The notes under the pieces: model-generated
What the model was told of the DNA's origin: nothing
What the model saw: the letters and a program-made list of their open reading frames with translations, nothing else
Databases searched by the model: none
Made by a program: the position numbers and the translations under genes
NCBI RefSeq assembly: GCF_050627025.1
Contig: NZ_CP192472.1
Strand: one strand, 5' to 3'
From: Variovorax paradoxus_P
Lineage (GTDB): Bacteria > Pseudomonadota > Gammaproteobacteria > Burkholderiales > Burkholderiaceae_C
DNA length: 64,000 bases
In this document: positions 16,060-25,680 of the stretch, in pieces
Position numbering within the stretch: the first letter of the stretch is position 1
Layout: each line of letters starts with the position of its first letter

Positions 16060-19000
16060 ATGAGCAAACTTCTTGAACTGCTCGAACGTCTGCCCCTGCG
16101 CCACAAGCTGATCCTGGGATTCGGCTCGCTGCTGCTGTTGTCCTTGGTACTTGGCGTGCAAAGCCTGCTCTCGCAGGATCGGCTCAGCCGCGACTTCGAG
16201 CGGCTTCAAGCTGAGGAGGTCGTCGGCATTGCCCGCGCGAAAGAAGCGCAGATTCATCTGGTGCGAATGCGTCTGACCCTGCGCAACGCGGTCGGCGCGC
16301 CGAGCCTTGCGCAACGAGACGAGTTCTTGCAGGAGTTTGAGAGCGCTCGCCGCCAACTGCAGAGCGCGCTCGCGCAGATCAAGCCCACGCTTCAGCGGCG
16401 TGAAAACATCGAGAGGCTGGAAGAATTCGAAGCGCTGCTGGCACGCCTGGAGCGTGCCAGCACACAGGCCGTGGACATGTCCGGCCGCGGCTTGCGCGCG
16501 CAGGCGCAGGCCTTGGTGGCCGATGGTGCCGTCGAGCAACTCGCCCAGCAGGCCGATCGTCGGCTCGCCGAGATCGCGGCCGTGAAGGAACAAAACGCGG
16601 ACCACGCGTCCGACGAAATCCGCCGCTTCGCGGCTCGCAATGCCGCTGTGTCCCTTGCGCTACTGCTCGGCGGCCTGGGGCTCACGCTGGCGCTGTCCTG
16701 GGCGATCGCACTATCGATCCGCCGGCCCGGCAACCGCGTGCGACAGGCCGTTGACGCGTTGGCTCGCGGCCAGCTCGACCAACCGGTGCCGTGCACGGGG
16801 CTGCCCAATGAAATGGGTGAACTCGCGCGCGCCGTCTCTCAGTTGCAATCCGAGCTGCGGCAGCTCGAAGTGCAACGGTGGAGCAAGCACCACCAGGCGC
16901 ACATCCAGGCCGAACTGCAGCATGCGGCCACGCCAGCCCAACTCGCGCATCGCTTCTTAGGCGGTGTCGCTCCGGTCCTTGGCGCGACACAAGCAAAGCT
17001 ATATCGGGTTGATTTCGATGCGCAAAGCCTCGAGGTAGCCGGTACACATGGCATCGCGACGGATCGGCCTTCCTCCCCCCGGGTATCTTTCGGGGAGGGA
17101 CTTGCTGGCCGGTGCGCGCGGGAAGGCTGCGAGATCTACATCGAGCCGCGGCCGGAGTCGGGTGAAAACTTCCCGGGATGGGCGGCCGCGCTGCCGATTT
17201 TTCAGGGAGAGCGCTTGCTTGGCGTGATCGAGTTTGCCTCCGACGCCGCACCCGGCGACAAGGAACTCGTGTTGCTGCGCGATCTGCAGCCCAGGCTGGC
17301 AATGAGCCTTGCCGTCATCGAACGCAACGAAGCCGTACAAGAACTGCTCGACCAGACTCGCAAGCAGTCGGCGTCGATCCAGGCCCAGGCAAATCGCCTG
17401 GAAGACCAAGCCAGGGAGTTGGAGGCGCAGCAGGCCGCGCTGCAGGCGACCAGAGCTTGGTACCAGGGCATCGTCCAAGCGGCGCCGGACGGCATGCTCG
17501 TCATCGATGCCGCCGGCTGCATCCTACTGACGAATCCCCAACTCGACCGCCTGTTCGGCTATCCCGATGGAGAGTTGATCGGCCAGCAGATGGAAGTTCT
17601 GGTGCCTCCCGACAGTCGGCCGCGCCACCCCGGACTACGTGCGGGCTTCGTGATCCATGGCGTGAGGCGCCAGATGGGCAGCGCGGAAGCCGACCTGCAG
17701 GGACTTCGCAAAGATGGCACTCGATTCTCGGTCGAGATCGGTTTGTCGCACCTTCCTGCGATCGAAGGCAGGGGCGTTTGCATCTGCGCATCGGTGCGCG
17801 ACATCACCGACCGCAAGGCGGTCGAAGCGGAAGTTCAACGGGCACGCGAGTTGGCCGAGGAGGCAACGCGTGCGAAGAGCGACTTTCTCGCAAACATGAG
17901 CCATGAGATTCGCACGCCGATGAATGCAATCATCGGCATGAGCCATCTGGCGCTGAAGACCGAGCTGAATAAGCAGCAACGCAACTACATCGAAAAGACG
18001 CATCGCGCGGCCGAGAACTTGCTGGGCATCATCAACGATCTCCTCGACTTCTCGAAGATCGAAGCGGGCAAGATGGAGTTGGAGCAGATGCCATTCCGGC
18101 TCGAGAACGTCATCGACGACTTCGTGAGCATGGTCGGACTGAAAGCCGAGGCCAGGGGTCTTGAGTTACTGTTCAGCGCGCCGTCGGACCTGCCGACGGC
18201 TCTGGTCGGCGACTCCTTGCGCCTTGGTCAGGTGCTGGTCAATCTAGGCAACAACGCGGTCAAATTTACCGACTCGGGGGAGATCGTCGTCAGCGTGGAG
18301 GCGCAGGTCCTGGGCGACCACCTCGTGGAACTGCACTTCCGAGTCAGCGACACCGGCATTGGCATGACGCCGGAACAAACCGGACGACTGTTCCAAGCCT
18401 TCAGCCAGGCCGACAGTTCAATCACCCGCAAGTACGGCGGCACGGGCCTGGGATTGACCATCTCCAAGAAGCTGGTCGAAATGATGGGAGGGCGCATCTG
18501 GGTCGAGAGCGAGAGCGGCAAAGGTTCCGTCTTTCACTTCACCGCCCGCTTCGGACTGCAGGTGCAACCGCAGCCGCACCGCATGCTCAACGCTGACGAA
18601 CTGCTCGGGTTGCGCGCCCTGGTGGTCGACGACAATGCGAGCGCACGCGAGATCCTGTCGACGATGGCCGAGGGCTTCGGCCTGGAGGTGGACGTAGCAC
18701 GCAGCGGCCACGAGGCCCTGCTGCTCGTGGCCGCTTGCGAGCGCAAGGGCCTGCCCCACGATCTCGTGCTGATGGACTGGAAGATGCCGGGCATGGACGG
18801 AGTGGAAGCCGCGCAGCGGATTCATGCGCAAGCACCTCGGCGACCGCCCGCAGTCATCATGGTCACAGCCTTCGGCCGCGATGAGGCGCTGGAAGAGGCC
18901 GACCTGCGCGGCATCCGCTTGCCCGTGGTCCTGACTAAGCCAGTCACGCCTTCAACGCTGCTGGAGGCGATTGGCCAGGTGCTCGGCAAGGGGCAGTTGT

Positions 19001-20121
19001 CCGAGACCCGCACCGCAGAGCATTCCAAGCAGAATGCGTTCGCGATGGCCCAATTGGCCGGTGCACGCGTGCTGCTGGTCGAGGACAACGAGATGAATCA
19101 GGAGCTAGCCCAAGAGCTGCTGGAGAGCGCAGGCATCCAGGTCGTCATCGCGGCCGACGGGGAGAAAGCACTGCAATTGCTCGAGGACGGCGGCGTGTTT
19201 GACGGCGTGCTGATGGACTGCCAGATGCCGGTGTTGGACGGCTATGCGGCCACGCGCAGGCTGCGCGAGCAGCCACGCTTTGGCGCATTGCCCATCATCG
19301 CCTTGACCGCCAATGCTATGGCCGGCGATCGCGAAAAGGCCTTGGCCAGCGGAATGAACGATCACATCGCCAAGCCGCTGAACGAGGCCACGATGTTTGC
19401 GACCATGGCGAAATGGATTCGACCGGCAAAGGCATTTCCTGCAGCGCGAATACCCAGCCACCAAGCGGTCACGCCAGCGTCGGCGGTTCAAGGTCTTCCC
19501 GTCCTGCCGGGGATCAATCAAGCGGCGGGCTTGGCCACTTGCCAGGGACGGTTCGATCTGTATCGGCGAATGCTCGACATGTTCCGGGAGTCTCAAGGAT
19601 CGTTCGCATCGGTTTTCGCGCAGGCCCTGGAGGGCGACGACAACTCTGCGGCGGGTCGGACAGCGCACACTTTGCGTGGAACGGCCGCCAGCATCGGAGC
19701 GGCGGATCTGGCACACGCCGCAGCCGCGCTCGAAGACGCCTGCCAGAAGGATTTGCGCAGCGACGCGTTTCGCGATGCGCTGACTACAGTGCAGAGTGAA
19801 CTGGCGCTCGTGATGAACGGCTTGAGGGCGCTCGAATCTCCGGGGCGCCCAGCACGAACGGAAATTGTGGCCGAGCTAACGCTGGCCCGTCTCGGGCCAT
19901 TGATCGAGCGCTTGAAGCAGCGGCTTGCTGATAGCGATCCCGCTGCGCTGGAGCTCTCTGCGGAGCTCGAGGAGATCGTTGCCGGCCATCCTGAGCACAA
20001 GTCAGCCGTACGCTACATTGCCCAAAAGATCGATTGCTTCGAGTTCGAAGATGCAATGGGCTTCCTCGATACGTGGGCGAGCGGTTGGACGCCGGTCACC
20101 TCGAGCGACGGAGATTCATAG
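16060..20121 (+). CDS. Hybrid sensor histidine kinase/response regulator (1353 aa)
   Basis: Domains in order: TM1 (about 16-36), a helical periplasmic sensor domain, TM2 (about 198-222), HAMP, GAF-like (about 290-430), a coiled coil, PAS (about 465-590), HisKA with the phosphoacceptor His in NMSHEIRTPMNAIIGM, HATPase with GTGLGLTISKKL, two receiver domains (LVLMDWKMPGMDG; GVLMDCQMPVLDG), and an HPt domain with AHTLRGTAASIG. The His-Asp-His-Asp composition resembles BarA/TorS-type phosphorelays. GGAG lies 6 bases before ATG 16060. It probably works with the HD-GYP regulator just upstream, tying an envelope or cytosolic signal to c-di-GMP breakdown; the ligand is unknown. Confidence 0.92.
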   Translation: MSKLLELLERLPLRHKLILGFGSLLLLSLVLGVQSLLSQDRLSRDFERLQAEEVVGIARAKEAQIHLVRMRLTLRNAVGAPSLAQRDEFLQEFESARRQLQSALAQIKPTLQRRENIERLEEFEALLARLERASTQAVDMSGRGLRAQAQALVADGAVEQLAQQADRRLAEIAAVKEQNADHASDEIRRFAARNAAVSLALLLGGLGLTLALSWAIALSIRRPGNRVRQAVDALARGQLDQPVPCTGLPNEMGELARAVSQLQSELRQLEVQRWSKHHQAHIQAELQHAATPAQLAHRFLGGVAPVLGATQAKLYRVDFDAQSLEVAGTHGIATDRPSSPRVSFGEGLAGRCAREGCEIYIEPRPESGENFPGWAAALPIFQGERLLGVIEFASDAAPGDKELVLLRDLQPRLAMSLAVIERNEAVQELLDQTRKQSASIQAQANRLEDQARELEAQQAALQATRAWYQGIVQAAPDGMLVIDAAGCILLTNPQLDRLFGYPDGELIGQQMEVLVPPDSRPRHPGLRAGFVIHGVRRQMGSAEADLQGLRKDGTRFSVEIGLSHLPAIEGRGVCICASVRDITDRKAVEAEVQRARELAEEATRAKSDFLANMSHEIRTPMNAIIGMSHLALKTELNKQQRNYIEKTHRAAENLLGIINDLLDFSKIEAGKMELEQMPFRLENVIDDFVSMVGLKAEARGLELLFSAPSDLPTALVGDSLRLGQVLVNLGNNAVKFTDSGEIVVSVEAQVLGDHLVELHFRVSDTGIGMTPEQTGRLFQAFSQADSSITRKYGGTGLGLTISKKLVEMMGGRIWVESESGKGSVFHFTARFGLQVQPQPHRMLNADELLGLRALVVDDNASAREILSTMAEGFGLEVDVARSGHEALLLVAACERKGLPHDLVLMDWKMPGMDGVEAAQRIHAQAPRRPPAVIMVTAFGRDEALEEADLRGIRLPVVLTKPVTPSTLLEAIGQVLGKGQLSETRTAEHSKQNAFAMAQLAGARVLLVEDNEMNQELAQELLESAGIQVVIAADGEKALQLLEDGGVFDGVLMDCQMPVLDGYAATRRLREQPRFGALPIIALTANAMAGDREKALASGMNDHIAKPLNEATMFATMAKWIRPAKAFPAARIPSHQAVTPASAVQGLPVLPGINQAAGLATCQGRFDLYRRMLDMFRESQGSFASVFAQALEGDDNSAAGRTAHTLRGTAASIGAADLAHAAAALEDACQKDLRSDAFRDALTTVQSELALVMNGLRALESPGRPARTEIVAELTLARLGPLIERLKQRLADSDPAALELSAELEEIVAGHPEHKSAVRYIAQKIDCFEFEDAMGFLDTWASGWTPVTSSDGDS

Positions 20122-20363
20122 TGGTGCGGTGAACAGGCGGCACGCAGTTGCGCGAGCGCGGATACTGGGCATCCTTACTTAAGAGCACTGATCTCGAAAG
20201 AAGTCATGCGTCTGGGGTCTTGCTCAAGCGCGGTGCCCGTGCGCAATTGAGTTGATAGGGGCTCTCGCTCCGTCGAGCATGTGCGAGGCGGCTTGGTTTC
20301 GAGTGACTGCTTCAGAGCAGTACGTAGGACCGCAATGGGCCCGAAGCCGAAGTTCAGAAAACC

Positions 20364-20594
20364 CTAAAGCGGTCGTTCACCGACTTCAAATCCACCTTCA
20401 TGATTCACGAAAAGAATGAGGCTGCTGTCCTCGGAATAGACCATTGCGTCATCTCGCCCGTGGCGGAAAATGTCCTGCCAGTTGTCGACAAAGAATGCCA
20501 CATCGCACTTGAAGCACGCGGTCCTGCCGAGCACTACGACAAGAGATTGACCGGCCGGCAGCCGGCTCCGCAACCATGTGGTCCCCGCTTCCAC
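20364..20594 (-). pseudogene. Remnant of a small hypothetical protein
   Basis: The frame encodes a plausible protein end (CDVAFFVDNWQDIFRHGRDD, then VYSEDSSLILFVNHEGG). It has good protein-like character upstream to 20678 as well (IDSQTQFGLRQ, GIERLKFGDDVEAG), yet the only in-frame start is the GTG at 20594 in the middle. The frame begins right after the stop of the serine-hydrolase fragment at 20679 and is in the same frame. It is probably a gene that lost its start, though a non-ATG start is possible. Confidence 0.45.
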
Positions 20595-20678
20595 ATCGTC
20601 GCCAAACTTGAGGCGCTCGATCCCCTGGACCGATGCTTGACGAAGTCCGAATTGAGTCTGGGAATCGATGTAAGGAGC

Positions 20679-20936
20679 TCAGGCGCTTGCCAAGCCGGTG
20701 TAGAGGCCGCGCTCAAAAGCACCGAATAGTTCGACCATTCGCGCGTCGTAGAACGGCAGCAGTTGCGTGAATACCGCACCGGTCACTTTCTTGACCGGGT
20801 CGACCCAGAAGTAGCAGTTGAGCAGCCCGGCCCACGCGTAACTGCCTGCGCTGCGACCGTTGGGCCCGGGCTGCGTGTTGATGTCGAACGAAAGGCCCCA
20901 CTTCTGCGGCCTACTGAAGTCTTGGTTCATGTTCAT
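20679..20936 (-). pseudogene. C-terminal fragment of a serine hydrolase (class C beta-lactamase fold)
   Basis: Only 85 codons: after MNMNQDFSRPQKWG the sequence matches the C-terminal end of EstB-like serine hydrolases (GLSFDINTQPGPNGRSAGSY, AWAGLLNCYFWVDP, LFGAFERGLYTG). The catalytic SxxK and YxN parts are missing, so it cannot be an active enzyme. It lies 8 bases after the NmrA-like gene stop and has a GGAG site, so a fragment peptide could still be made. It is probably the product of a deletion that joined two genes. Confidence 0.7.
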
Positions 20937-20944
20937 GACTCCTG

Positions 20945-21805
20945 TCAGGCGCGCGCGATCAGGGTTTGCAGAACCGTATCCAGGGACACGGTGCCTTTGC
21001 GCGTGCTGGATGCGTCACCCTCGAAGTCGATCCACCCTTCATTGAAGCCATCCAGCATCTGGGCGCGTGGCACCGGGTTCTTCATCCCCTGCGACTTGAA
21101 CAGCGCCTCCCAGGTGGCGCGCGGCACCGCTTCCGTCCGTACCTCGCGTTCGAGCACGCGCCCAAAGGCCGCGGCGATGTCATTGGGTGACAAGCGCGCG
21201 CCCTCCAATTCGACGACGCGCCTGCCTTGCCAGGTTTCCTGGAGCAACTCGGCCGCCACGCGCCCGATGTCCTCGGTGGCAACCATCGGCACCGGCTTGT
21301 CCAACGGATAGAGAAAGCTCGGGATCACGCCGGTCGTGCGGGCCGGTGCGACATCCCATGTCGCGTTCTCCATGAACCAGGCGGCGCGCAAGAAGGTGAT
21401 AGGCAGCGGCAAGATTCCCAGGATTTTCTCCTGCAACTGGTGCTGCTGCAGCAGGTTTGGCTGCAGCGCTTGAGCGCCTATCGTCGACAGGGAGACAACC
21501 TTGGAGGGCCGCGCGACTTCGAGCGCCTCACGGACGGCGGCGATCACACGGCGCGCTTCGCTAAAGTCGGGTGACGGATCGAACACCGGCGGCAGTAGGA
21601 AGAAAACCCCTTGCACGCCGGCGAAGGCCTTCTTCAGTGCGGCGGCATCGCACAGGTCCGCGACTGCGACCTCACATCCTTTGCGCGCCCATGCCGCGCC
21701 CTTTTCAGCATTGCGCACGACTGCTCGTACCCGCTGTCCATTGTCGATGAGTGCCCTTGCGACGGTACCCCCGACCTGACCTGTAATTCCTGTAATGGCG
21801 AACAT
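20945..21805 (-). CDS. NmrA-like NAD(P)-binding protein (atypical SDR)
   Basis: A 286-aa protein with the N-terminal dinucleotide motif ITGITGQVGG (residues about 4-13), as in NmrA/QorB-type atypical SDRs, then VRAVVRN and a central LSTIGA segment. Relatives act as NAD(P)H-dependent quinone reductases or as redox sensors. ATG 21805 has AAGGAG 7 bases upstream. It follows a LysR gene on the same strand, and the gap carries repeated AATGACA/TGTCATT elements, so the LysR protein probably controls it. Confidence 0.88.
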   Translation of the reverse strand: MFAITGITGQVGGTVARALIDNGQRVRAVVRNAEKGAAWARKGCEVAVADLCDAAALKKAFAGVQGVFFLLPPVFDPSPDFSEARRVIAAVREALEVARPSKVVSLSTIGAQALQPNLLQQHQLQEKILGILPLPITFLRAAWFMENATWDVAPARTTGVIPSFLYPLDKPVPMVATEDIGRVAAELLQETWQGRRVVELEGARLSPNDIAAAFGRVLEREVRTEAVPRATWEALFKSQGMKNPVPRAQMLDGFNEGWIDFEGDASSTRKGTVSLDTVLQTLIARA

Positions 21806-21874
21806 TCGAGACTCCTTGGGAAGGCGGCACTGAGCCGCGGTGCAAGAAGTCTCGGAGAACGAGCTTGATACTTC

Positions 21875-21904
21875 AATGACATGGGTGTCATTTCATTAAT
21901 GACA
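21875..21904. promoter_or_regulatory. LysR-type operator candidate
   Basis: AATGACA-TGGG-TGTCATT (21875-21892) is an inverted repeat, and TGTCATT (21886-21892) pairs again with AATGACA (21898-21904), giving three half sites upstream of the NmrA-like gene. A related TGTCATTT...AACGACA pair lies just upstream of the LysR gene near 22849-22867, suggesting autoregulation. Confidence 0.5.
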
Positions 21905-21928
21905 CAAGATCATCATTGAAGCTGGAGG

Positions 21929-22837
21929 CTAATGCAGCAGCGCGACGATGAAGTCCAGAAACGCGCGCGTCTTCGCGGGCACATGATGGCGTGACGGGTG
22001 CAGCGCATACAACGGAAACCGCTCATCGGGCCAGTCTGGAAACACCTCGACCAATCGTCCATCGGCAATCATCGGCCCCACGCCCAAGTCCATGACTTGG
22101 GCCATCCCGTGACCGGCGAGGCACACGCTGTACAGCGTTCCGGCATCATTGACCGTCAACGAGCCGCTGGTTTCGAGCACCAGCTTCTTGCGACGTTTGT
22201 GAAACTCCCATGGATAGGGACGCCCGGACTCCGGATCACGGAACTGAATGCAGACGTGATGGCCCTTCTCGAGTTCGCGTGGGTCTTTGGGATGGCCGTA
22301 GCGCTTGAGGTAGGCGGGCGCTGCGATGGTCACCATCCGGGTGTCCAGCAGCTTGCGTGCGACCAGTGTCGACGGGCGAGGATTTCCGAAGCGCACGGCC
22401 AGATCGAAACCATCGGCCACAAGGTCGCCTAGGCGATCCGTTGTGATCAGTTCGAGGCGCAACTGCGGGTAGCTCTCGAGGAATGCGCCCAGCCTTGGCC
22501 CCAGGATCAGCCGAGAGAAATACGGATCAAGATTGACCCTCAGGCGCCCGCGAACGGCGGCCGCGCCTTGGGCGGCGGAGGCCGCAGCCTCTTCCAGGCC
22601 GGCCAAAAGGGGCATCACCTGCTCGTAGAAGCGCCTGCCCTCGTCGGTGAGGCTGACAGATCGCGTGGTGCGTTCGAGCAGCCGAATACCCAGCCGCGCC
22701 TCAAGCCGCGCAATCGACCGGCTGACGCCAGATTGCGACATGTTCAGTATGTCGCCAGCCGCCGCAAACGTGCCGCTGTCGACGATCGCGGACAGCACGC
22801 TGATCCCGTTTGTCACCCGATCGTCAAAGCCTGCCAT
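21929..22837 (-). CDS. LysR-family transcriptional regulator
   Basis: A 302-aa protein with an N-terminal winged helix-turn-helix (FAAAGDILNMSQSGVSRSIA, about residues 24-43, and RLGIRLLERTTRSVSLT) and a periplasmic-binding-like effector domain from about residue 90. The length is normal. ATG 22837 (MAGFDDR) is preferred; a TTG at 22846 is in frame. No strong ribosome site is seen. Its likely target is the NmrA-like gene 123 bases downstream on the same strand. Confidence 0.9.
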   Translation of the reverse strand: MAGFDDRVTNGISVLSAIVDSGTFAAAGDILNMSQSGVSRSIARLEARLGIRLLERTTRSVSLTDEGRRFYEQVMPLLAGLEEAAASAAQGAAAVRGRLRVNLDPYFSRLILGPRLGAFLESYPQLRLELITTDRLGDLVADGFDLAVRFGNPRPSTLVARKLLDTRMVTIAAPAYLKRYGHPKDPRELEKGHHVCIQFRDPESGRPYPWEFHKRRKKLVLETSGSLTVNDAGTLYSVCLAGHGMAQVMDLGVGPMIADGRLVEVFPDWPDERFPLYALHPSRHHVPAKTRAFLDFIVALLH

Positions 22838-23123
22838 ACATGCCAATTTGTCATTTAAGAAACGACATACATGCTATCGCCATCTTCAATCGCGACGCAC
22901 GGGATCGAATTCTCTGTGTTGTTGCTATCGTTGTCGGGCGGTTGCAGTGGGTAGCGATTCGGCTGACAGCTAGGAGCATCCAGCGCAGCCCTACGGTTCA
23001 ATGAGCAAGCGCGGTGGCGAGAGATGATGCGGCTTGGCGTGCGCAGCGGAAGCGTCCGCTTTCGGACGGATCGCGAACGACCCCTCATGGCCGGAAGGAG
23101 CCGAGCGATATTCTGACGTGCTC

Positions 23124-23387
23124 TCAGAACTCTCCAACTGTGCGGATCTCCCCAACCTCGATCACAAGGTTGGCAATGCCTTCGTACCTTGCCTGTGGTC
23201 GCCAAGGACGAGTCTCATGCTCATAGAGGTAGTCGCGGGCTCCCTGCACGGACTCTCTGCGTAGGTCCTCGTGAGTTCGCGTATCTCCGGGCCAACGTCG
23301 CGTCGAGGACTGAATCTCTTCGCGGAAGGCTCCTTTGTTCGTGCTCAGCCCTGTGACCACGACAGTCGCTTCATAGCAAGGGGTCAT
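23124..23387 (-). CDS. Hypothetical 87-aa protein
   Basis: Not recognised. The protein is hydrophilic, rich in Glu and Arg, with RWPGDTRTHEDLRRESVQGA followed by a short hydrophobic beta-like end (YEGIANLVIEVGEI). It has no signal peptide. It is the most downstream member of a minus-strand run of small unknown genes, and a repeat copy (23454-23473) lies between it and the next gene up. Confidence 0.5.
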   Translation of the reverse strand: MTPCYEATVVVTGLSTNKGAFREEIQSSTRRWPGDTRTHEDLRRESVQGARDYLYEHETRPWRPQARYEGIANLVIEVGEIRTVGEF

Positions 23388-23480
23388 GCAGTTTCCGGCT
23401 CAATGAATGCGCATGGCGCGCTTTGGGGGAATATTGGCACGCGGCCGACCGTCCGGTTCTGGCCGAGTGCCGGCGTTAGT

Positions 23481-23807
23481 TCAAGCACGGAAGCTCTGCT
23501 CATAGGCGAGCTTACCGTCCACGAAGACCTTAGCGTCGTGGTGAGGGAAGACGTGGTGGCCGCAGTGCTCTGAGAACACAGCAATTGCCTTCTTCGTTTC
23601 GCTGGCGATAAAGAACGCATATTTGAACTGCACCGAGGAGCCGTCCATCAGGTCAATGCGAACCGTCTCCCTCCGAAATCGGATGACCGTTTCAGGGCGC
23701 TCTTGCACCTCTGCCGCCGAGCAGCCAAGATGAGCTCCAAGCTCCTCTGACCACTCCCTTTCGATTTGTGCTGCCATACGCGGCACGGGGTATTTGAAAT
23801 TGGACAT
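23481..23807 (-). CDS. Hypothetical 108-aa protein
   Basis: Not recognised. MSNFKYPVPRMAAQIEREWS leads into a mixed alpha/beta sequence with VIRFRRETVRIDLMDGSSVQ and a histidine-rich segment (FSEHCGHHVFPHHD) that could bind a metal. There is no signal or membrane segment. ATG 23807 is preferred; the frame is open to 23885, but that extension begins inside a repeat copy. The stop is 8 bases from the repeat at 23454-23473. Confidence 0.6.
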   Translation of the reverse strand: MSNFKYPVPRMAAQIEREWSEELGAHLGCSAAEVQERPETVIRFRRETVRIDLMDGSSVQFKYAFFIASETKKAIAVFSEHCGHHVFPHHDAKVFVDGKLAYEQSFRA

Positions 23808-23931
23808 GTCAGTTCGAGAACGGCTCGATAGCACGGTGAAAGCAATCAATGGAGAAACTGTAGCCGCCGACCCTCCTGGCCGCATTCTGCCTTTCCTCCT
23901 GAGGCCGCAACGGCTGTCTAGGGCCGGCGGG

Positions 23932-24117
23932 CTAATTGGAGCTTTCGCGACCTATGAGGTCCCACGCAAGGCCTGCAACCCAACCGATGCCCACCAACCA
24001 TGCCCCGGCCTGAACTGTGTCGACGTTGCCCGGCGCGGCCCAATGGACCACCACTGCGAGCGCCAAGCCGACAACGGCGCCAAGACAAGACCATGGTGAG
24101 ACGAGCGCATCAAGCAT
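23932..24117 (-). CDS. Small membrane protein, 61 aa
   Basis: Two hydrophobic segments (about residues 9-25 and 34-52, with WLVGIGWVAGLAWD) make a likely two-helix inner-membrane protein. The in-frame ATG at 24153 falls inside a repeat copy (24139-24159), so ATG 24117 is chosen. Function unknown. It is part of the minus-strand run of cassette-like small genes. Confidence 0.5.
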   Translation of the reverse strand: MLDALVSPWSCLGAVVGLALAVVVHWAAPGNVDTVQAGAWLVGIGWVAGLAWDLIGRESSN

Positions 24118-24210
24118 TGAGACGTATAGGCGAACGACTGGTTCTGGCCGCATTCTGCCTTCTCACTGCGCGTCTAATTAGTGCACCGCTGGGCTTTATT
24201 TGGATGAGAT

Positions 24211-24921
24211 TCACTTTTGATAGTAGATCTTGAGCGCGTAACCGTACCGCCGCCCTCGTGTCTCACACCACTCCGGGAAGGTACCGGCACGATCTTCCGA
24301 ATAGGCTTTCCAATCTGCCAAGAGCTCGTTGAAGTAGTTAACCTCAGAGGTCAGGGACACGACTTGTTCGGCATCCGGCGCGTTAGAGATCAAATTCTTG
24401 GCGTGCTCCAGCGCAACGATGGCATCCTCGACAGAGCCGATAAAGTAGCTCTCGTCGAGATGATGTGTCGCGTGCTCGGCGTTCGAGATATTGCGCTCGA
24501 TGAGCAGCTTGCGCACTGGAAGATCCTCCGGGCACATCACGAGGGCCTTGGTGAGCAAGTCGGAATCACGAAGGAGCATGCCGAGCCAACGAACCGGCAC
24601 GCCGGCTTTCGGCTCATCTTCTGACCAAGCCTGCAAAGCCGGAACCAGAAAGCGCGAGATCAACGGTTGCGTCAGGAACTGATGTGCCTCTCTGGTTCGC
24701 TCGTTCAATTCCAAAATCTGAATGGCGGAAGAACGAGCAGTTGCTTTGTCAAACGACTGCGCGGCGATCAGAAAGAGTTCAAGTGTGGCCATGGCCTCCC
24801 GGCGCAGTCCTTTTTCGCGCTGGCGGCAATAGCTCGCAAGGGATCGCAGGTTCGGGTAGACCTCAAGTTCTTCCGAAAGACGGGCGAGCCCGTCAAAGTT
24901 GGCCTTGTTCCAGTAGTGCAT
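24211..24921 (-). CDS. Hypothetical 236-aa helical protein
   Basis: Not recognised. The protein is soluble and mostly helical, with many Leu/Glu/Ala heptad-like stretches (LARLSEELEVYPNLRSLASY, LRREAMATLELFLIAAQ), compatible with a TPR-like or all-alpha fold. The start is uncertain: ATG 24921 is used and TTG 24927 is in frame. Protein-like sequence (LRQLKISPKTQLFPDDLD) continues upstream to about 25005 without an ATG, so the original start may have been lost or be non-standard. Confidence 0.65.
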   Translation of the reverse strand: MHYWNKANFDGLARLSEELEVYPNLRSLASYCRQREKGLRREAMATLELFLIAAQSFDKATARSSAIQILELNERTREAHQFLTQPLISRFLVPALQAWSEDEPKAGVPVRWLGMLLRDSDLLTKALVMCPEDLPVRKLLIERNISNAEHATHHLDESYFIGSVEDAIVALEHAKNLISNAPDAEQVVSLTSEVNYFNELLADWKAYSEDRAGTFPEWCETRGRRYGYALKIYYQK

Positions 24922-25177
24922 GTCCAAATCGTCAGGAAAAAGCTGCGTCTTCGGCGAAATCTTTAACTGTCGCAGGGTGGACCTAAGCTTCGGCTCACCG
25001 CCGCTTCAGCTCTTCTGGAACGGGCTTCGCGAATGTCTGCTCCTGGCCGACTGTAGTCGAAGCGTGGTCGGCGACGTAGAGCCCGTTGCATTCGTTTGAG
25101 TTTTCGAAGGCGGACTTTCAACCTCCGCGATCAGCGACGCATCGGTTCGCCGAAGCGTTGTCTGGCCGGTCAAAAAA

Positions 25178-25609
25178 TTAGGTCTTTCCGCGCCTAATAA
25201 GTACAAGGGCGGCACCACCGGCAAGCAGTGCAGACATGCCGTACTCGAAGCCATGAACATAGAGTGCCAGCGCTCCCAGAATGAAGCCCAAACCCAAACT
25301 TGATGACTCTTCGCGCTCATACTCGGCGAAGAGTGCCATCAAGACGGCCCAGATTGCAAAGCAGACCGAATACACAAGAGTCCATTGAAGGACCCGGTCG
25401 TCCGTGAGGTCAAAAAGACCCAAGGGCCGCCACTCCGGCAGTTGGCCTGGAGGCGGCGCTCTTACCCAACCCAGTCGATCCATCCAGGTGAGGAGATGGC
25501 CGAATCCCGGTATGCGCGCGCGCTCGGCTTCCGTGAATCCGATGGCGGCGAGCAGCCCTGCAATACCGAAGAACACAGAAAGAACACCAAAGCGATTTCT
25601 TGCTTCCAT
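25178..25609 (-). CDS. Hypothetical membrane protein, 143 aa
   Basis: Four hydrophobic segments at about residues 8-24, 76-94, 104-119 and 121-138 suggest an inner-membrane protein; the loop after the first helix is Pro/Trp-rich (RAPPPGQLPEWRPLG). No family recognised. ATG 25609. It belongs to the cassette-like array and is followed downstream by the repeat at 25039-25056. Confidence 0.65.
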   Translation of the reverse strand: MEARNRFGVLSVFFGIAGLLAAIGFTEAERARIPGFGHLLTWMDRLGWVRAPPPGQLPEWRPLGLFDLTDDRVLQWTLVYSVCFAIWAVLMALFAEYEREESSSLGLGFILGALALYVHGFEYGMSALLAGGAALVLIRRGKT

Positions 25610-25680
25610 GGGTTGATAGGCTGACGTGAGTTACTCGAAAGCTGAAACCTGAACTGCGCGTTGCGTTGGTGCCAGTTGGT

